NCBI GenBank assembly: GCA_015272395.1
Contig: JACYLQ010000047.1
Coordinates: 230,204-294,203, forward strand
Length of the DNA: 64,000 nt
Direction of reading: 5' to 3'
Source of the DNA: Calothrix sp. C42_A2020_038
GTDB lineage: Bacteria > Cyanobacteriota > Cyanobacteriia > Cyanobacteriales > Nostocaceae
Shown: piece by piece, positions 26,028-36,350 of the stretch
Layout of the letters: every line of letters begins with the position of its first letter
Position numbering within the stretch: position 1 is the stretch's first letter
Program-made: the position numbers and the translations under genes
Notes under the pieces: model-generated
The model's database searches: none
The model's input: the letters and a program-made list of their open reading frames with translations, nothing else
What the model was told of the DNA's origin: nothing

Positions 26028-28379
26028 TTATTGATACTTAGTTAATAGCGAACGCATTCCTAAAAATGAGCTAATCATTTCTAGAAAGACATCAACGCTA
26101 CTAGGTCTTTTAGCTTGTTTCCACCAAGTCATATCGCAGTAAAGAAATTCTACTAATCGACGATTTTGCTCTATGCCAATGTTTGCAAATTCCAAGGTAA
26201 TATTATGATTTTTTTTCTGGGAATTTGTACGAATAATTTTTGCTTGCAGGGAAAGATTGTAATCAATTAATTCGACTGTTACTAGCTGTGTGTCTTGAGC
26301 TATCAAGCTACTACCTACTAGTGTGATGTTGGCGCCACCTTCAGAAACATTATTTGTATAGCCAGTGTATATACATTCTTCCATTACGATCCGACATGCA
26401 GTTCTGAGTGGAAATCTATCCATCGCGCGACGTTCAGGTTGGTCAATCCCTGCGAGAAAAGCAATAGTCATTACAATAATATTGTAAATAAGCAGGAAAA
26501 ACATCAATCCAAATTCGCTTGAAACAGCTGTTTGCCAGATTCCGACGCGATATCCAACTAGATGCAAGCACAAAACTGCTACCATCAGAAAAATTCCAAT
26601 CAATAAAGGATAAGTATGGCTAAGATTATAGTTTTTACTTTCTGCCTTGACTCCTTTACGTGTAACTTTAAATGCCAAACCAAAGGGATGACGAATTGCA
26701 AAAATTAGACATTTTATAAATGGGTAACAAACAATAGTTTCGTAAATTTCGTTCCAAAAGAACGAGGAAGAATATTCTGTACTCCATGATAAGCTACCAA
26801 CTAGTAACCACAAATAAGGTACTAAATAGTAAGTGAATTCAGTAGGGCTTGATATTATTGGTGAAACTCCCAAACACATTGTCACCACAGGTGTAAACAT
26901 GAAAACAAGTCGAAAGAATGGGCCAAAATTACCAATATAAAATGTCAAGAAGTAGGTTTTTTGCCAGAAGTTCAATTTTGACCAGATTGGCAGAGTATCA
27001 CCTGCACAAAATATTTGGTAATTACTATGATGCCAACGAACACGTTGTTTAATAAAGTCAACATATGTTCGTGTTGATTCTCCACTTGATAAAATTTCTC
27101 CAAGATAAACTATCTGCCAACCAAGCGTTAGCATTTTAATTGAAGTTGGTGAGTCTTCTGCTAAACATTTTGTTAAATATCCACCAGTAGATTCTAAAGC
27201 TGTACGACGAACAACATATGAAGTTCCGCAACATAATGCACTGTTTACGACATCGCGACATGATTGGCTAAATGCAAAAAAACCTGCCAAATCATCATGA
27301 ATCATATGGTCGATGCCTAAATTACGTGCATGGTGGTCAGGATTATAAAATGTTTGTGGTGTTTGTACCAATGCAACATCTTGTTTTTGGAAAAACCCAA
27401 CAGTTCGCATTAAAAAATTACGAAATGGTACAAAATCAGCATCCATGATTGTAATTAGCTCACCGCTCGTTTGTGGAAGTGCATTATTGATGTTCCCTGC
27501 TTTTGCATGTTTATTGTCGGGACGGGTTATATACTCACACCCTAGTTTTTTTGCTAACTCACGAATATGCTCCCGACGGGTGTCATCAAGGATGTAGACT
27601 TTTTTATTGGGGTAATTCATTGCTTGGCAACCAATCACTGTTCGGCAAACTACTTGTTCTGGTTCATTATAGGTAGGAACAAAAACATCCACTGAAGGTA
27701 AATATTTGCCGCTACTAATATCTTGAAAATATAAATCTGCTTGAGCGCTACGTTTTTTGGCACTTGACCATATTGATTGCAAGGAATAAATTACAAATGA
27801 AAATAAACTTATTGCTTCTACACTATAAACAAATAAACTGAAAATTGTACTTAGCCAGTGTTCAAAGTTGAGTGTTGCAATGGTGCGCCAAACAAAGTAT
27901 CTAAGCATTAGCGCTAAGAAAAATATTTTTAAAATCAAACGAGTCCAATTGTTTGATGGAATGAAACGCAGCAACAAACATATATACGCTACAGCTATAG
28001 TTGGAAACAAAACTTCTAGCGGTTGTGATGGCGCCTGCAAAAATTCTGGTAACAAACCTTCATGACCTAGTTTTGTGTTGTGAATAGAATTTGATAGTTT
28101 ACTTTGAAATCTGTTTAATTCTGATTTATTAGAAATGGGTGGTACAGAGTTTTTAAATTCAAAAGGGTTTAGTGCTGAATCAAAACTGTTGTCATGATTA
28201 AATGCTGGAATTAGCTCATTTGAAGACAATATAGTAGGACCACTACTTGTCCAATTGGTGACAAATATAGTTGCCATGAAGATTAATAAACAAATAATAA
28301 CTAGTACTTTTACCCAAGGACTAATCATTACTTTATCTTCAGCATTTAAGTCCTTATTTCGATGAGGATGGTGATGCAT
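26028..28379 (-). CDS. Cellulose synthase-like family 2 glycosyltransferase with PilZ domain
   Basis: A 783-residue inner-membrane processive glycosyltransferase. There is an N-terminal membrane helix (VLVIICLLIFMATIFV) and further helices at about 120-205. The GT2 domain has VDVFVPTYNEP, ILDDTRR, TIMDADFVPFRNFL, TPQTFYNPD, LAEDSPTSIKM and the QRVRWHH motif (the D, D, D, QxxRW set). Four or more membrane helices follow, then a C-terminal PilZ domain with RFPLRTACR and NNVSEGGANITL, the c-di-GMP-binding pattern. It probably polymerises cellulose or a related exopolysaccharide under c-di-GMP control. A damaged tandem copy and a HlyD-type gene lie upstream in the same direction. Confidence 0.93.
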   Translation of the reverse strand: MHHHPHRNKDLNAEDKVMISPWVKVLVIICLLIFMATIFVTNWTSSGPTILSSNELIPAFNHDNSFDSALNPFEFKNSVPPISNKSELNRFQSKLSNSIHNTKLGHEGLLPEFLQAPSQPLEVLFPTIAVAYICLLLRFIPSNNWTRLILKIFFLALMLRYFVWRTIATLNFEHWLSTIFSLFVYSVEAISLFSFVIYSLQSIWSSAKKRSAQADLYFQDISSGKYLPSVDVFVPTYNEPEQVVCRTVIGCQAMNYPNKKVYILDDTRREHIRELAKKLGCEYITRPDNKHAKAGNINNALPQTSGELITIMDADFVPFRNFLMRTVGFFQKQDVALVQTPQTFYNPDHHARNLGIDHMIHDDLAGFFAFSQSCRDVVNSALCCGTSYVVRRTALESTGGYLTKCLAEDSPTSIKMLTLGWQIVYLGEILSSGESTRTYVDFIKQRVRWHHSNYQIFCAGDTLPIWSKLNFWQKTYFLTFYIGNFGPFFRLVFMFTPVVTMCLGVSPIISSPTEFTYYLVPYLWLLVGSLSWSTEYSSSFFWNEIYETIVCYPFIKCLIFAIRHPFGLAFKVTRKGVKAESKNYNLSHTYPLLIGIFLMVAVLCLHLVGYRVGIWQTAVSSEFGLMFFLLIYNIIVMTIAFLAGIDQPERRAMDRFPLRTACRIVMEECIYTGYTNNVSEGGANITLVGSSLIAQDTQLVTVELIDYNLSLQAKIIRTNSQKKNHNITLEFANIGIEQNRRLVEFLYCDMTWWKQAKRPSSVDVFLEMISSFLGMRSLLTKYQ

Positions 28380-28542
28380 ATTATGTCAATTTAACATATA
28401 CTTTAAATAAGATATCTTAATCTTTATATAAAACTGCGTATATAAGGCTGCTTATTAATAAAAAAAGCTATCTTTTTAGGATAGCTTAGGTAATTTGATT
28501 TAGAGTGTGTGTGAAAGACTATTACTTTAAATGTACTAACAA

Positions 28543-30070
28543 TTAGTATTTTGTCAAGAGGGAACGTAGACCTAAAAGTGAACTCATCATTGCCAAAAAT
28601 ACATCTACTCCACTTGGTCTTTTCGCATTTTTCCACCAAGTCATGTCGCAATATAACATTTCCACCAACATGCGGTTTTCTTGCAAACTCAGATTAGCAA
28701 ATTCCAGACTAATGTTAGATTGTTTTTGGTTTCGTATTTTCGTTACCTTTGTACGTAATACTTTGGCTTCTATACATAAATTATATTCTAAAAATTCGAT
28801 TTTAACAGATTGTTTGAGAGATAGCGTTTCTGTTTTGAATTGATTATGATTAGCATTGGATGAAGGCACAAATTTACCTATACCTGTGACATGATTCTGA
28901 ACCCACTCTGCATCTACCAATGTAATATTAGTACCGCCTTCAGAGACATTATTCGTATAGCCAACTAAAGTATGATCTCCTACTATAATTCGACATGCAG
29001 TTCTGAATGGAAACCTATCCATCGCACGACGTTCAGGTTGGTCAATACCTGCAAGAAAAGCTATACCCATAATGATGGTGTTATATACCAGTAGGAAAAA
29101 CATCAACCCAAATTCACTTGAAGTTGCAGTTTGCCAGATTCCAACGTGAAAACCAATTAAATGCAAGCACAAAACTCCAATCATTAGGATAACCCCTAAT
29201 AGTAATGGATATGTGTGACTAAAGTTATAGTTCTTACTTTCTTCTTTCACTCCTTTACGGGTAACTTTAAAAGCCAAACCAAATGGGTTACGTATTGCAA
29301 AAATTAAGCATTTTAAAGTTGGATAACAAAGAATCGTTTCATACACCTCATTCCAAAAAAATGAGACAGAATATTCATTACACCACGACAGGCTACCAAT
29401 TAACAACCATAAATACGGCACCAAATAGTAAATCAGTTCTGCTGGTGTGGCAACTATTGGCGAGGCGCCTAATAACATTGTTAATAAGGGAGATAGCATG
29501 AAGACTGCACGGAAAAATGGGGCAAAATTACCGATGTAAAAAGTCAAAAAATAACTTTTTTGCCAAAAGTCTAATTTTGACCAAATCGGAATTATATCAC
29601 CATAAATGAAAATAAACTTATAGCTTCAATAATATAAATAGATAAACTAAAAATTGTGCTGACCCAGTGTTCAAAGTTGAGAGTACCAAGTGTCCGCCAA
29701 GTGAAATAATGTTGATTTTGTACATGATATGAAAAACCAAAATCATGATGTCTAGGTGTAGAATAGAGTGCAAAAAAAAGGTAAAAGCTCAAAAACTGTA
29801 CTTGCTTTCACCTTTTTTTATGCTATTGTTTGTGGTTTTGGATTTGTTTGCAATTGCTTTCGGATTAATCAAAACTTCCTTGATTTTGTCAACATAAGAA
29901 TTCAATGATTTTATTGAAATCCAAATTGGTCCTGTACTTGTCCAAGTTGTCATGAAAAATGAAAAAATAAAAAACAAAAATGAACTTACGAATAGTTTCC
30001 AAACAAAAGGTGAAATATGTGTATTAGTGCGAGTCTTTAACATGGAATTAGGCTGAGAAGAGTGATGCAT
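28543..30070 (-). pseudogene. Second PilZ glycosyltransferase copy, catalytic domain deleted
   Basis: Three pieces read in order on the minus strand. 30070-29789 is an N-terminal piece with the membrane helix and MTTWTSTGPIW. 29792-29592 is a piece with FTWRTLGTLNFEHWVSTIFS and IEAISLFSFMV. Then, after a direct junction near 29600, GDIIPIWSKLDFWQKSYFL continues into 334 residues ending in an intact PilZ domain (RFPFRTACR, NNVSEGGTNITL). Compared with the adjacent paralogue, about 260 residues holding the entire GT2 catalytic domain are missing at the junction, and the N-terminal part is frameshifted. The C-terminal membrane-PilZ part could still be translated from an internal ATG at 29547. 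Otherwise it is a dead duplicate. Confidence 0.85.
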
Positions 30071-30161
30071 ACAATGATTAATACTCCTTGATAACTAATG
30101 ATGTGATGAGTGAAAAACAAGTTGCTACTTTGCGAAAGCGTAAAACGAAAAAATTGACTTT

Positions 30162-31391
30162 TTAATCCTTGACTTGGAATGTTACTCTACCTGTGTATCC
30201 GACATAACAAAACAAATTTGCACTACCTTTGTTGGCGTTAGGATCAAGCTCAACTCGTACTTGAGTGTTACGAGGTAAATTAGGACTAACAGGAATTGCA
30301 ACATCTTCACCAGCAGCTAATCGTCCTACACCTGAACGAACCAAACTCACTCGTCCTTCTAACTTCGCTGAAGTTGAACCATAAAGTTCAACGCTGGCTG
30401 GGGTTCCAGGTTGTAGAGAACGCACAGCTTGTTCATCTACATAAACGTCTACCCAACGTCTTTTGCAGTCGAGAACTTGCCCTATGATTTCACCTTCTTC
30501 CAAATACTTTCCTTTTTGAGCGACTAGGCGCCATATCACTCCTTGAGTTGGTGAATTCACCGCAACTTTTACTTGTCTTCCTAAATCAGCTTGCGCTTGT
30601 ACTAACTCAGATCTAGCACTATTGAGCATTTTTTGAAGTGTTTTGATTTTGTACTTCTGCTCATCGATATCCATCTGGATTTCTTGTTGGCGAATAGTAG
30701 GGTCGTAACCGCTACGACTTAGGTTCAAGGACAAATCTAACTTTGTTGCATTCTGATTTGTTTTGGATGCTGCGAGTTTTGCTTCCAAACTTTCGACAAT
30801 CGCTTGCTGTTCACGCATTTCTAATGTCGCTTTATCTAAAACAGCCCTTGGCAATGCACCCTCCTCAGCTAGTAAGTTAGTGCGTTTATAATCAAGTTGC
30901 GCTAAATGTAACTTTGCTTGAGCTGCTTTTAAATCTGATGCGACTTGCTCAACTGACTCCTGCGCGTGCTGTGTTGCCAGATGCAACTGGTTTTGACGTT
31001 CTAATTTTACACTTTCCAATAATGTTTTGAGTCGATTTAACTTGGCTGTTTCAGCTTCAATTTCTGCCTGATGTTCGTTAATTTTACTAATTATTTCCTG
31101 ACTACTTAGTTTGCTAACACGTTCATTTTTCAAAGTTGCAATTGCCAGACTTTCCGTAACTATATCTCCGGTCTTCAAGGACAACTGGTCAACTATACCA
31201 GGCGCCGGAGTTTTCAAGTCGATTAATACTCCATTAATTATTGCATCACGACTAATAACTGATGTAACGCGAGTTTTAATAAGCTGTCCAGACCATACAA
31301 CTAAACCTGCACTTGCGACGACTAAAAGTAGATTAGATATGATTGAGCGCGATGATAAACTATGCGATTTTTTGGGCTGTACGCTTTGCAT
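30162..31391 (-). CDS. HlyD-family periplasmic adaptor (membrane fusion) protein
   Basis: 409 residues: an N-terminal membrane anchor (ISNLLLVVASAGLVVWSG), a barrel-sandwich start (INGVLIDLKTPAPGIVDQLS), a long coiled coil at about 85-280 rich in Lys/Glu/Gln heptads, a second lipoyl half (VNSPTQGVIWRLVAQKGKYL) and a C-terminal beta region (VDEQAVRSLQPGTPASVEL). Position upstream of the cellulose-synthase-like genes on the same strand suggests it carries the polysaccharide across the periplasm, as HlyD/TolC-type partners do in cyanobacterial cellulose systems. No TolC-like gene is in the window. Confidence 0.88.
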   Translation of the reverse strand: MQSVQPKKSHSLSSRSIISNLLLVVASAGLVVWSGQLIKTRVTSVISRDAIINGVLIDLKTPAPGIVDQLSLKTGDIVTESLAIATLKNERVSKLSSQEIISKINEHQAEIEAETAKLNRLKTLLESVKLERQNQLHLATQHAQESVEQVASDLKAAQAKLHLAQLDYKRTNLLAEEGALPRAVLDKATLEMREQQAIVESLEAKLAASKTNQNATKLDLSLNLSRSGYDPTIRQQEIQMDIDEQKYKIKTLQKMLNSARSELVQAQADLGRQVKVAVNSPTQGVIWRLVAQKGKYLEEGEIIGQVLDCKRRWVDVYVDEQAVRSLQPGTPASVELYGSTSAKLEGRVSLVRSGVGRLAAGEDVAIPVSPNLPRNTQVRVELDPNANKGSANLFCYVGYTGRVTFQVKD

Positions 31392-32093
31392 TGTTTTAAG
31401 TGTGTCGGTAGATTATTTAACTGATATGGAAAATTTATTCTTTGCTTGCACCCTTACAAAATATCTTTGCTACAATTAAATATAGTTATATAAATTGCAG
31501 CAACAATTGACCCTGATGCAGCAAGTATCAAGTAGGAATAAATTAGTTAAGTATTATAATGACTACAACTTGCGACTACAGTCAAATTACTTAAGATGCC
31601 CATTTCACTAGTACTATAACTACGCGGATAATAGTACTTATATATTTTACAGTTCTGTTTCGCAGATACATTATCATTAATTGGAAGCAAACACGCCACT
31701 AATCATAGGATAAGTAAGTTATTACTTATCACCCTGTACTATCAATTTATCAAGAATTATCACTATTCAAATCCAATAATTATTGCTTTTCAAATAACTA
31801 GATAGCGTGTGTGAGGCTAGACACTAGTTACTTGATTCCGCATTATTACTGATAAAATATCAGAGTACCCGATGGGAGCAGTAGATCTAAACGAGACACC
31901 AGAAATGATTATTTTTCAAACAAGTCCAGTTTCTCATCGCTCAACTTCACTGATATTGTAATCGAGATACTGATAAATTAGTGTGCTTTTTTTGACACCC
32001 AATATATAGTTTTTGATTAATTACAATCTAAATTTATTAATTTAGTGTAAATTTAATTTAAGTAAAACTTTTACATTTTTTTGTAAGCAACAT
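31392..32093. other. Intergenic region
   Basis: About 700 bases, AT-rich, with no supported gene. It contains a small hairpin (ATAAGTAAGTTATTACTTAT near 31709) and presumably the promoter of the HlyD gene at its left end. Short open frames near 31870-31980 show no recognisable product. Confidence 0.4.
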
Positions 32094-32121
32094 AAAAAAA
32101 GCCTCCTCTTTCTGAGGAGAC
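32094..32121 (-). terminator. Rho-independent terminator of mraY
   Basis: Read on the minus strand: arm CTCCTC, loop AGAAA, arm GAGGAG, then GC and seven T residues. It lies 37 bases past the mraY stop codon. Confidence 0.85.
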
Positions 32122-32157
32122 TGAAGTGTCTTGTCGAAAACTTTATTAATTTATTAA

Positions 32158-33258
32158 TTAAAACTTGCCGATTGCAAAACCGCACACTGCTAGAATTGCG
32201 CCTATTATGTAAAAGACTGCAACAACTTGCAATTCTGACCATCCAGAAAGTTCAAGATGGTGATGTAACGGTGCCATTTTGAACAGGCGTTTGCCTTTAC
32301 CATCGGGTCCTTTAGTGGCTTTGTAATAGCCGACTTGTGCCATTACTGACAAGGTTTCTACAAAAAATATGCCGCTTAAAATAAATAATGCTGCGAGGCT
32401 ATTTGTCAGTAATGCTACTGCTGCTAATGCTCCACCTAACGCTAGGGAACCAGTGTCTCCCATAAATACGCGGGCAGGGTTACGATTGTGTGCTAAAAAA
32501 CCGAGGCAACTTCCACTGATAGCAGCACAGAAAATCATTAGCTCAGGTGAAGTTGGAGCTGTTAAGGCGCCTAAAGCGAGCATCGCTATTGCCACCGTTC
32601 CCCCAGCTAAACCATCAATACCGTCAGTTAAATTAGTTGCGTTACTTTCAGCCACTAGGACAAATCCAGCAAATGGCCAAAATAATAGTCCTAGAGGTAG
32701 AGAAAAACCTAAAGGTAACGCTATACTTGTTATGTTAGAAGGCTGACTATACATTAACCACAGACAAAACAGCGCTGCGAAACTGACTTGAAGCGCTAGT
32801 TTTGTTTTGGGAGATATACCTTTGTTTGACTTGCGACGAAGAATTTGCCAGTCATCGAGCCAACCAATGAAACCGTAACTCAATGTTAATGCCGAAACAG
32901 CGAGGACTTGACTAGCAAAACCTGACCACACACAAGCAACAATTGTGGCAACTGGGATAAAAAAGATACCACCCATTGTTGGAGTGCCAGCTTTCTTAAG
33001 ATGGGCTTGTGGTCCATCTTCACGAATAACTTGCCCAGCTTTGAGGGCTTGTAGCCAGGGTACAACTAAATAACCAATTGCGGCCGAAAGTAGCGCACAC
33101 AATAGGAGTGGCATGGTTAGTGATGCGGCGAGCCAAGGAAGGCGACCTGCCATCACATCCAAGACTAGCGCTGCTACACCCAGCCCCACACCTAGTAACG
33201 AGACTAGACCAATACCAGAAATATTCAATCCTTGGTTAGGAGATAATTTTGCGTCCAC
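32158..33258 (-). CDS. mraY: Phospho-N-acetylmuramoyl-pentapeptide transferase
   Basis: A 366-residue polytopic enzyme that makes lipid I for peptidoglycan. It has the Asp-rich motif FIGWLDDW, NATNLTDGIDGLAGG, VFMGDTGSLALGG and the HHH motif MAPLHHHLELSGW, plus GTPTMGGIFF near the N-terminus. About ten hydrophobic segments. The N-terminal 60 residues are a cyanobacterial-style extension. It is a single gene with its own terminator. Confidence 0.96.
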   Translation of the reverse strand: MDAKLSPNQGLNISGIGLVSLLGVGLGVAALVLDVMAGRLPWLAASLTMPLLLCALLSAAIGYLVVPWLQALKAGQVIREDGPQAHLKKAGTPTMGGIFFIPVATIVACVWSGFASQVLAVSALTLSYGFIGWLDDWQILRRKSNKGISPKTKLALQVSFAALFCLWLMYSQPSNITSIALPLGFSLPLGLLFWPFAGFVLVAESNATNLTDGIDGLAGGTVAIAMLALGALTAPTSPELMIFCAAISGSCLGFLAHNRNPARVFMGDTGSLALGGALAAVALLTNSLAALFILSGIFFVETLSVMAQVGYYKATKGPDGKGKRLFKMAPLHHHLELSGWSELQVVAVFYIIGAILAVCGFAIGKF

Positions 33259-33364
33259 TTAAGTTTCCCTTCACTCCACACTCTTTTTGCTTTAGCTGTC
33301 TTCTTAATTAATAGGGACTATGTTTGCCACAAGTCCTCTGCCTCTAGGCTATGATCTGTCTTGG

Positions 33365-33607
33365 TTACGATTCGTCGATCTCGATTTCGTCGTCCATATC
33401 GTCGTCATCGTAGCCTATACCGTCATCGCCACCCAAAAACTCTGATATTTCTTCTTCACCGTCATCGCTGTAATCCGGTTCGTGATGATCACGTGCTATG
33501 AGGCGCCCACTGGCTTGTAACCAGTCCAAAAGCGAGGTCTCTTGCTTTAATGGAATTACAGCGGCGCGTTGGTTGCGGGGTGCTTCACGTAATGGAGAAT
33601 TCAGCAT
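33365..33607 (-). CDS. DUF3134 small acidic protein
   Basis: 80 residues from the internal ATG at 33607 (MLNSPLREAPRNQRAAVIPL), which matches the usual start of this cyanobacterial family; an upstream ATG would add 13 residues. The first half is conserved (KQETSLLDWLQASGRLIARD). The tail is almost all Asp/Glu (YDDDDMDDEIEIDE). Function unknown. A GGCGCC site lies within it. Confidence 0.75.
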   Translation of the reverse strand: MLNSPLREAPRNQRAAVIPLKQETSLLDWLQASGRLIARDHHEPDYSDDGEEEISEFLGGDDGIGYDDDDMDDEIEIDES

Positions 33608-33844
33608 ATCGACAAAGACACAAAAATAAATAACGTAACTGGACAATAAGAGTCTATCACTTGATACAAGAGATTTTAGTTATTCATTCAACTCTTTCCT
33701 AAGAAAATCCGTCAAAAAAATTATTATTTAATATCCGTAGGAAAATCAAGGTGATATGACGAGTTTTCGGTATGGCGTTAGACATATAAGCTTTTTTTCT
33801 TTTTAATAATGACAATTTACTGACATTTTTTGAGGTAAAAAGCG

Positions 33845-34429
33845 ATGCTAGTAAAAGCTCAACTTTTAAATGCAATTGCCCCTACAAATCGAGGATTATT
33901 AGCGACTGACCAAGACAAGCAATCAATTTTGGTTGCGGTTGCAAATCTCGAAGCTCAAAATCCGACACCGCATCCGCTTGAGCAAAGCGAACTACTTGAT
34001 GGTGATTGGCGACTACTATATACCACAAGCAAGGCTTTGTTAAAGCTAGATCGCTTACCTTTTTACAGGCTGGGTCAAATATATCAATGCATCCGCGTTC
34101 ATACCAACAGTGTTTACAACATAGCTGAAGTTTTTGGCTTGCCGTACTTGGAAGGTATTGTCAGCGTAGCTGCAAAATTTGAACCAGTTTCATTAACGCG
34201 CGTTCAAGTTAAATTTGAGCGCTCGATACTGGGTTTGAGTCGCTTAATTGGCTTTCAGTCTCCCAGACAGTATATCCAACAAATCGAAAGTGGTAAAAAG
34301 TTTACCGCTATTGATTTTCCAATAAACAGTACAAACCAACAAGGATGGCTCGATATTACTTATATAGATAACGATTTGCGGATTGGTCGCGGCAACGAAG
34401 GCAGCGTATTCGTATTGTCTAGGACATAA
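33845..34429 (+). CDS. PAP/fibrillin family protein
   Basis: 194 residues. It matches the plastid lipid-associated protein (fibrillin) family: LLDGDWRLLYTTSKALLKLD, FYRLGQIYQCIR, IVSVAAKFEPVSLTRVQVKF, and the end GWLDITYIDNDLRIGRGNEG. In cyanobacteria and plastids these lipocalin-like proteins associate with thylakoids and are linked to photoprotection. Complete. Confidence 0.88.
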   Translation: MLVKAQLLNAIAPTNRGLLATDQDKQSILVAVANLEAQNPTPHPLEQSELLDGDWRLLYTTSKALLKLDRLPFYRLGQIYQCIRVHTNSVYNIAEVFGLPYLEGIVSVAAKFEPVSLTRVQVKFERSILGLSRLIGFQSPRQYIQQIESGKKFTAIDFPINSTNQQGWLDITYIDNDLRIGRGNEGSVFVLSRT

Positions 34430-34508
34430 GTACTATAAGTATTTTATGTTCGTGACTAAAAAAGTTATTCGATTATTAATACTTTGTCAAGAAGGGGATG
34501 ATACAATC

Positions 34509-34547
34509 CGACCCCTTTAAGGGCAGGAGGGGTTGTCTATTCTTTTT
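34509..34547. terminator. Hairpin between fibrillin gene and psaE
   Basis: ACCCCT (34511-34516) pairs with AGGGGT (34528-34533), followed by a T-rich run (tattcttttt). It could end the fibrillin transcript or sit in the psaE leader. The stem is short. Confidence 0.35.
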
Positions 34548-34647
34548 AAATAACTTAACAAAGCAACAATGCCATCCTCGCTAGTTGTAAAGTGTAGACA
34601 TCAACCCAAATACATTTAGCAATTCATAACCAAAAGGAAAGAAACTT

Positions 34648-34863
34648 ATGGTTCAACGTGGTTCTAAAGTACGTATTCTTCGCCCCGAATCCTACTGGTA
34701 CCAAGATGTAGGAACCGTTGCGTCAGTTGACCAAAGCGGTATCAAATACCCTGTTATCGTTCGTTTCGACAAAGTTAACTACGCTGGTATCAACACAAAT
34801 AACTTTGCTCAAGACGAATTATTAGAGGTAGAAGCGCCAAAAGCAAAAGCCAAAGCATCATAA
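34648..34863 (+). CDS. psaE: Photosystem I subunit IV (PsaE)
   Basis: 71 residues: [55 protein letters not shown], and a Lys/Ala tail. The SH3-like stromal-side subunit of PSI assists ferredoxin docking and cyclic flow. An AAAGGAAAGAAA site lies before the ATG. Confidence 0.97.
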   Translation: MVQRGSKVRILRPESYWYQDVGTVASVDQSGIKYPVIVRFDKVNYAGINTNNFAQDELLEVEAPKAKAKAS

Positions 34864-35016
34864 GCTGAGACTAAAGCACGATTATTAAGATAATCAACTT
34901 ATCTAAATGGGGAGACCAAGATGATATAGAAGAGTTCCCTTAACTTTTCCTATCCTCTTGTCTCCCTGTTAATTTTTTACCTTCCCCTTTTATAGTTTGC
35001 TATATTCCCGATTAAA

Positions 35017-35889
35017 ATGCCAGAGTTACCTGAAGTCGAGACTGTCCGAAGGGGTTTAAACCAATTAACCCTAAATCAAGAAATTACTGGTGGAGATGTG
35101 CTGTTGCATCGTACTATTGCTTACCCAGATTCTGTCGAAAATTTTATCTTAGGCATAAGTAAAACCAATGTTATTACCTGGCATCGTCGTGGAAAGTATC
35201 TTTTAGCTTTGTTAGGGGAAGTAAAAAGTAAGCAACAGGAGCCAAATTCTGTTTTATCTCCTTCATTTTTGGGAGTCCATTTACGAATGACGGGTCAATT
35301 GCTATGGTTATATCGTCATGAACCACTGCATAAGCATACGCGCGTCCGAATTTTTTTTGAAAATGACCGTGAACTACGTTTTGTTGACCAACGCACTTTC
35401 GGTCAGATGTGGTGGGTTCCACCAGGTGTTTCTGTCGAAAATATAATTACAGGTTTAGCAAAGCTAGCTGCTGACCCTTTTTCACCTGAATTTACTGTTA
35501 AGTATCTAGCAGATAAGCTCAAAAATAGTCGGCGCCCGATCAAAACTGCGCTACTCGATCAATCTATAATTGCAGGACTAGGAAACATATATGCTGATGA
35601 AGCTTTATTTTTGAGCAATATTCGTCCACAAACACTCTGTACTGATTTAAAACTTGGACAAATTGAAAAGTTACACCCAGCGATCATTCAAGTTCTGACA
35701 AAAAGTATTGAAGCTGGTGGTACAACTTTTAGTAATTTTCTAAATGTAAAAGGTATTAACGGAAACTACGGTGGCTCGGCGTTAGTTTATAACCGTACAG
35801 GTGAACCGTGTAGAGTATGCAATGCTCCAATTCAGCGAACTCGTCTGGCAGGACGTTCAAGCCATTTTTGTGCGGAGTGTCAAAAGTAA
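35017..35889 (+). CDS. mutM: Formamidopyrimidine-DNA glycosylase
   Basis: 290 residues. It has the catalytic N-terminus PELPEVETVRRGL (Pro1/Glu2), HLRMTGQLLW, VDQRTFGQMWW, the helix-two-turn-helix (LLDQSIIAGLGNIYADEALF), and the C-terminal zinc finger CRVCNAPIQRTRLAGRSSHF with final CAEC. It removes 8-oxoguanine and has AP-lyase activity. Full length. Confidence 0.96.
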   Translation: MPELPEVETVRRGLNQLTLNQEITGGDVLLHRTIAYPDSVENFILGISKTNVITWHRRGKYLLALLGEVKSKQQEPNSVLSPSFLGVHLRMTGQLLWLYRHEPLHKHTRVRIFFENDRELRFVDQRTFGQMWWVPPGVSVENIITGLAKLAADPFSPEFTVKYLADKLKNSRRPIKTALLDQSIIAGLGNIYADEALFLSNIRPQTLCTDLKLGQIEKLHPAIIQVLTKSIEAGGTTFSNFLNVKGINGNYGGSALVYNRTGEPCRVCNAPIQRTRLAGRSSHFCAECQK

Positions 35890-35958
35890 ATATAACTTGA
35901 GTTTACTCTTGAGCAAGCTACAATCCTTTATGAAACACTACATTTTATAGGAACTATC

Positions 35959-36174
35959 ATGGCAGTCAAAAAAGGAGATATGGTTCGTGTTGTTCGTGAC
36001 AAACTAGAAAACAGTATTGAAGCACAAGCTAGCGATACTCGTTTTCCTTCCTATTTGTTTGATAGTGAAGGTGAAATTGTCGATATTAAAGGTGATTACG
36101 CTTTTGTTAAGTTCGGAAAAGTACCTACACCAAATATTTGGCTACGTTTAGAGCAACTTGAAGCGTTTAAATAA
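35959..36174 (+). CDS. ndhS: NAD(P)H dehydrogenase-like complex subunit NdhS
   Basis: 71 residues: [54 protein letters not shown] and [13 protein letters not shown]. This matches the small SH3-like family (DUF2862) identified as NdhS, which forms part of the ferredoxin-binding site of photosynthetic NDH-1. Complete; it follows mutM by 69 bases. Confidence 0.85.
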   Translation: MAVKKGDMVRVVRDKLENSIEAQASDTRFPSYLFDSEGEIVDIKGDYAFVKFGKVPTPNIWLRLEQLEAFK

Positions 36175-36184
36175 CAGTTGTGGA

Positions 36185-36350
36185 AGAGTTAGGAGTGGAG
36201 TTAGGAGTGGAGTTAGGAGTTAGGAGTCAAAACTACTAACCTCTGACTTGTAAAGTGCGTGACGCTAATAAATAACGTCACTAAATAATTTAGATTCGTT
36301 TTAAAATTTTTTTACGTTACCCACCCAACTCCTAACTCCTAACTCAATAC
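36185..36350. repeat. GGAGTTAGGAGT array with distant inverted copy
   Basis: Tandem GAGTTAGGAGTG/GAGTTAGGAGT units at about 36187-36228 are complementary to the CCTAACTCCTAACTC stretch at 36328-36345. The two arms enclose about 100 bases between two convergent genes (ndhS and a glycosyltransferase). It may serve as a bidirectional terminator but also resembles the widely scattered 'aactcctaactcc' words (another at 41481-41493). Confidence 0.65.
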
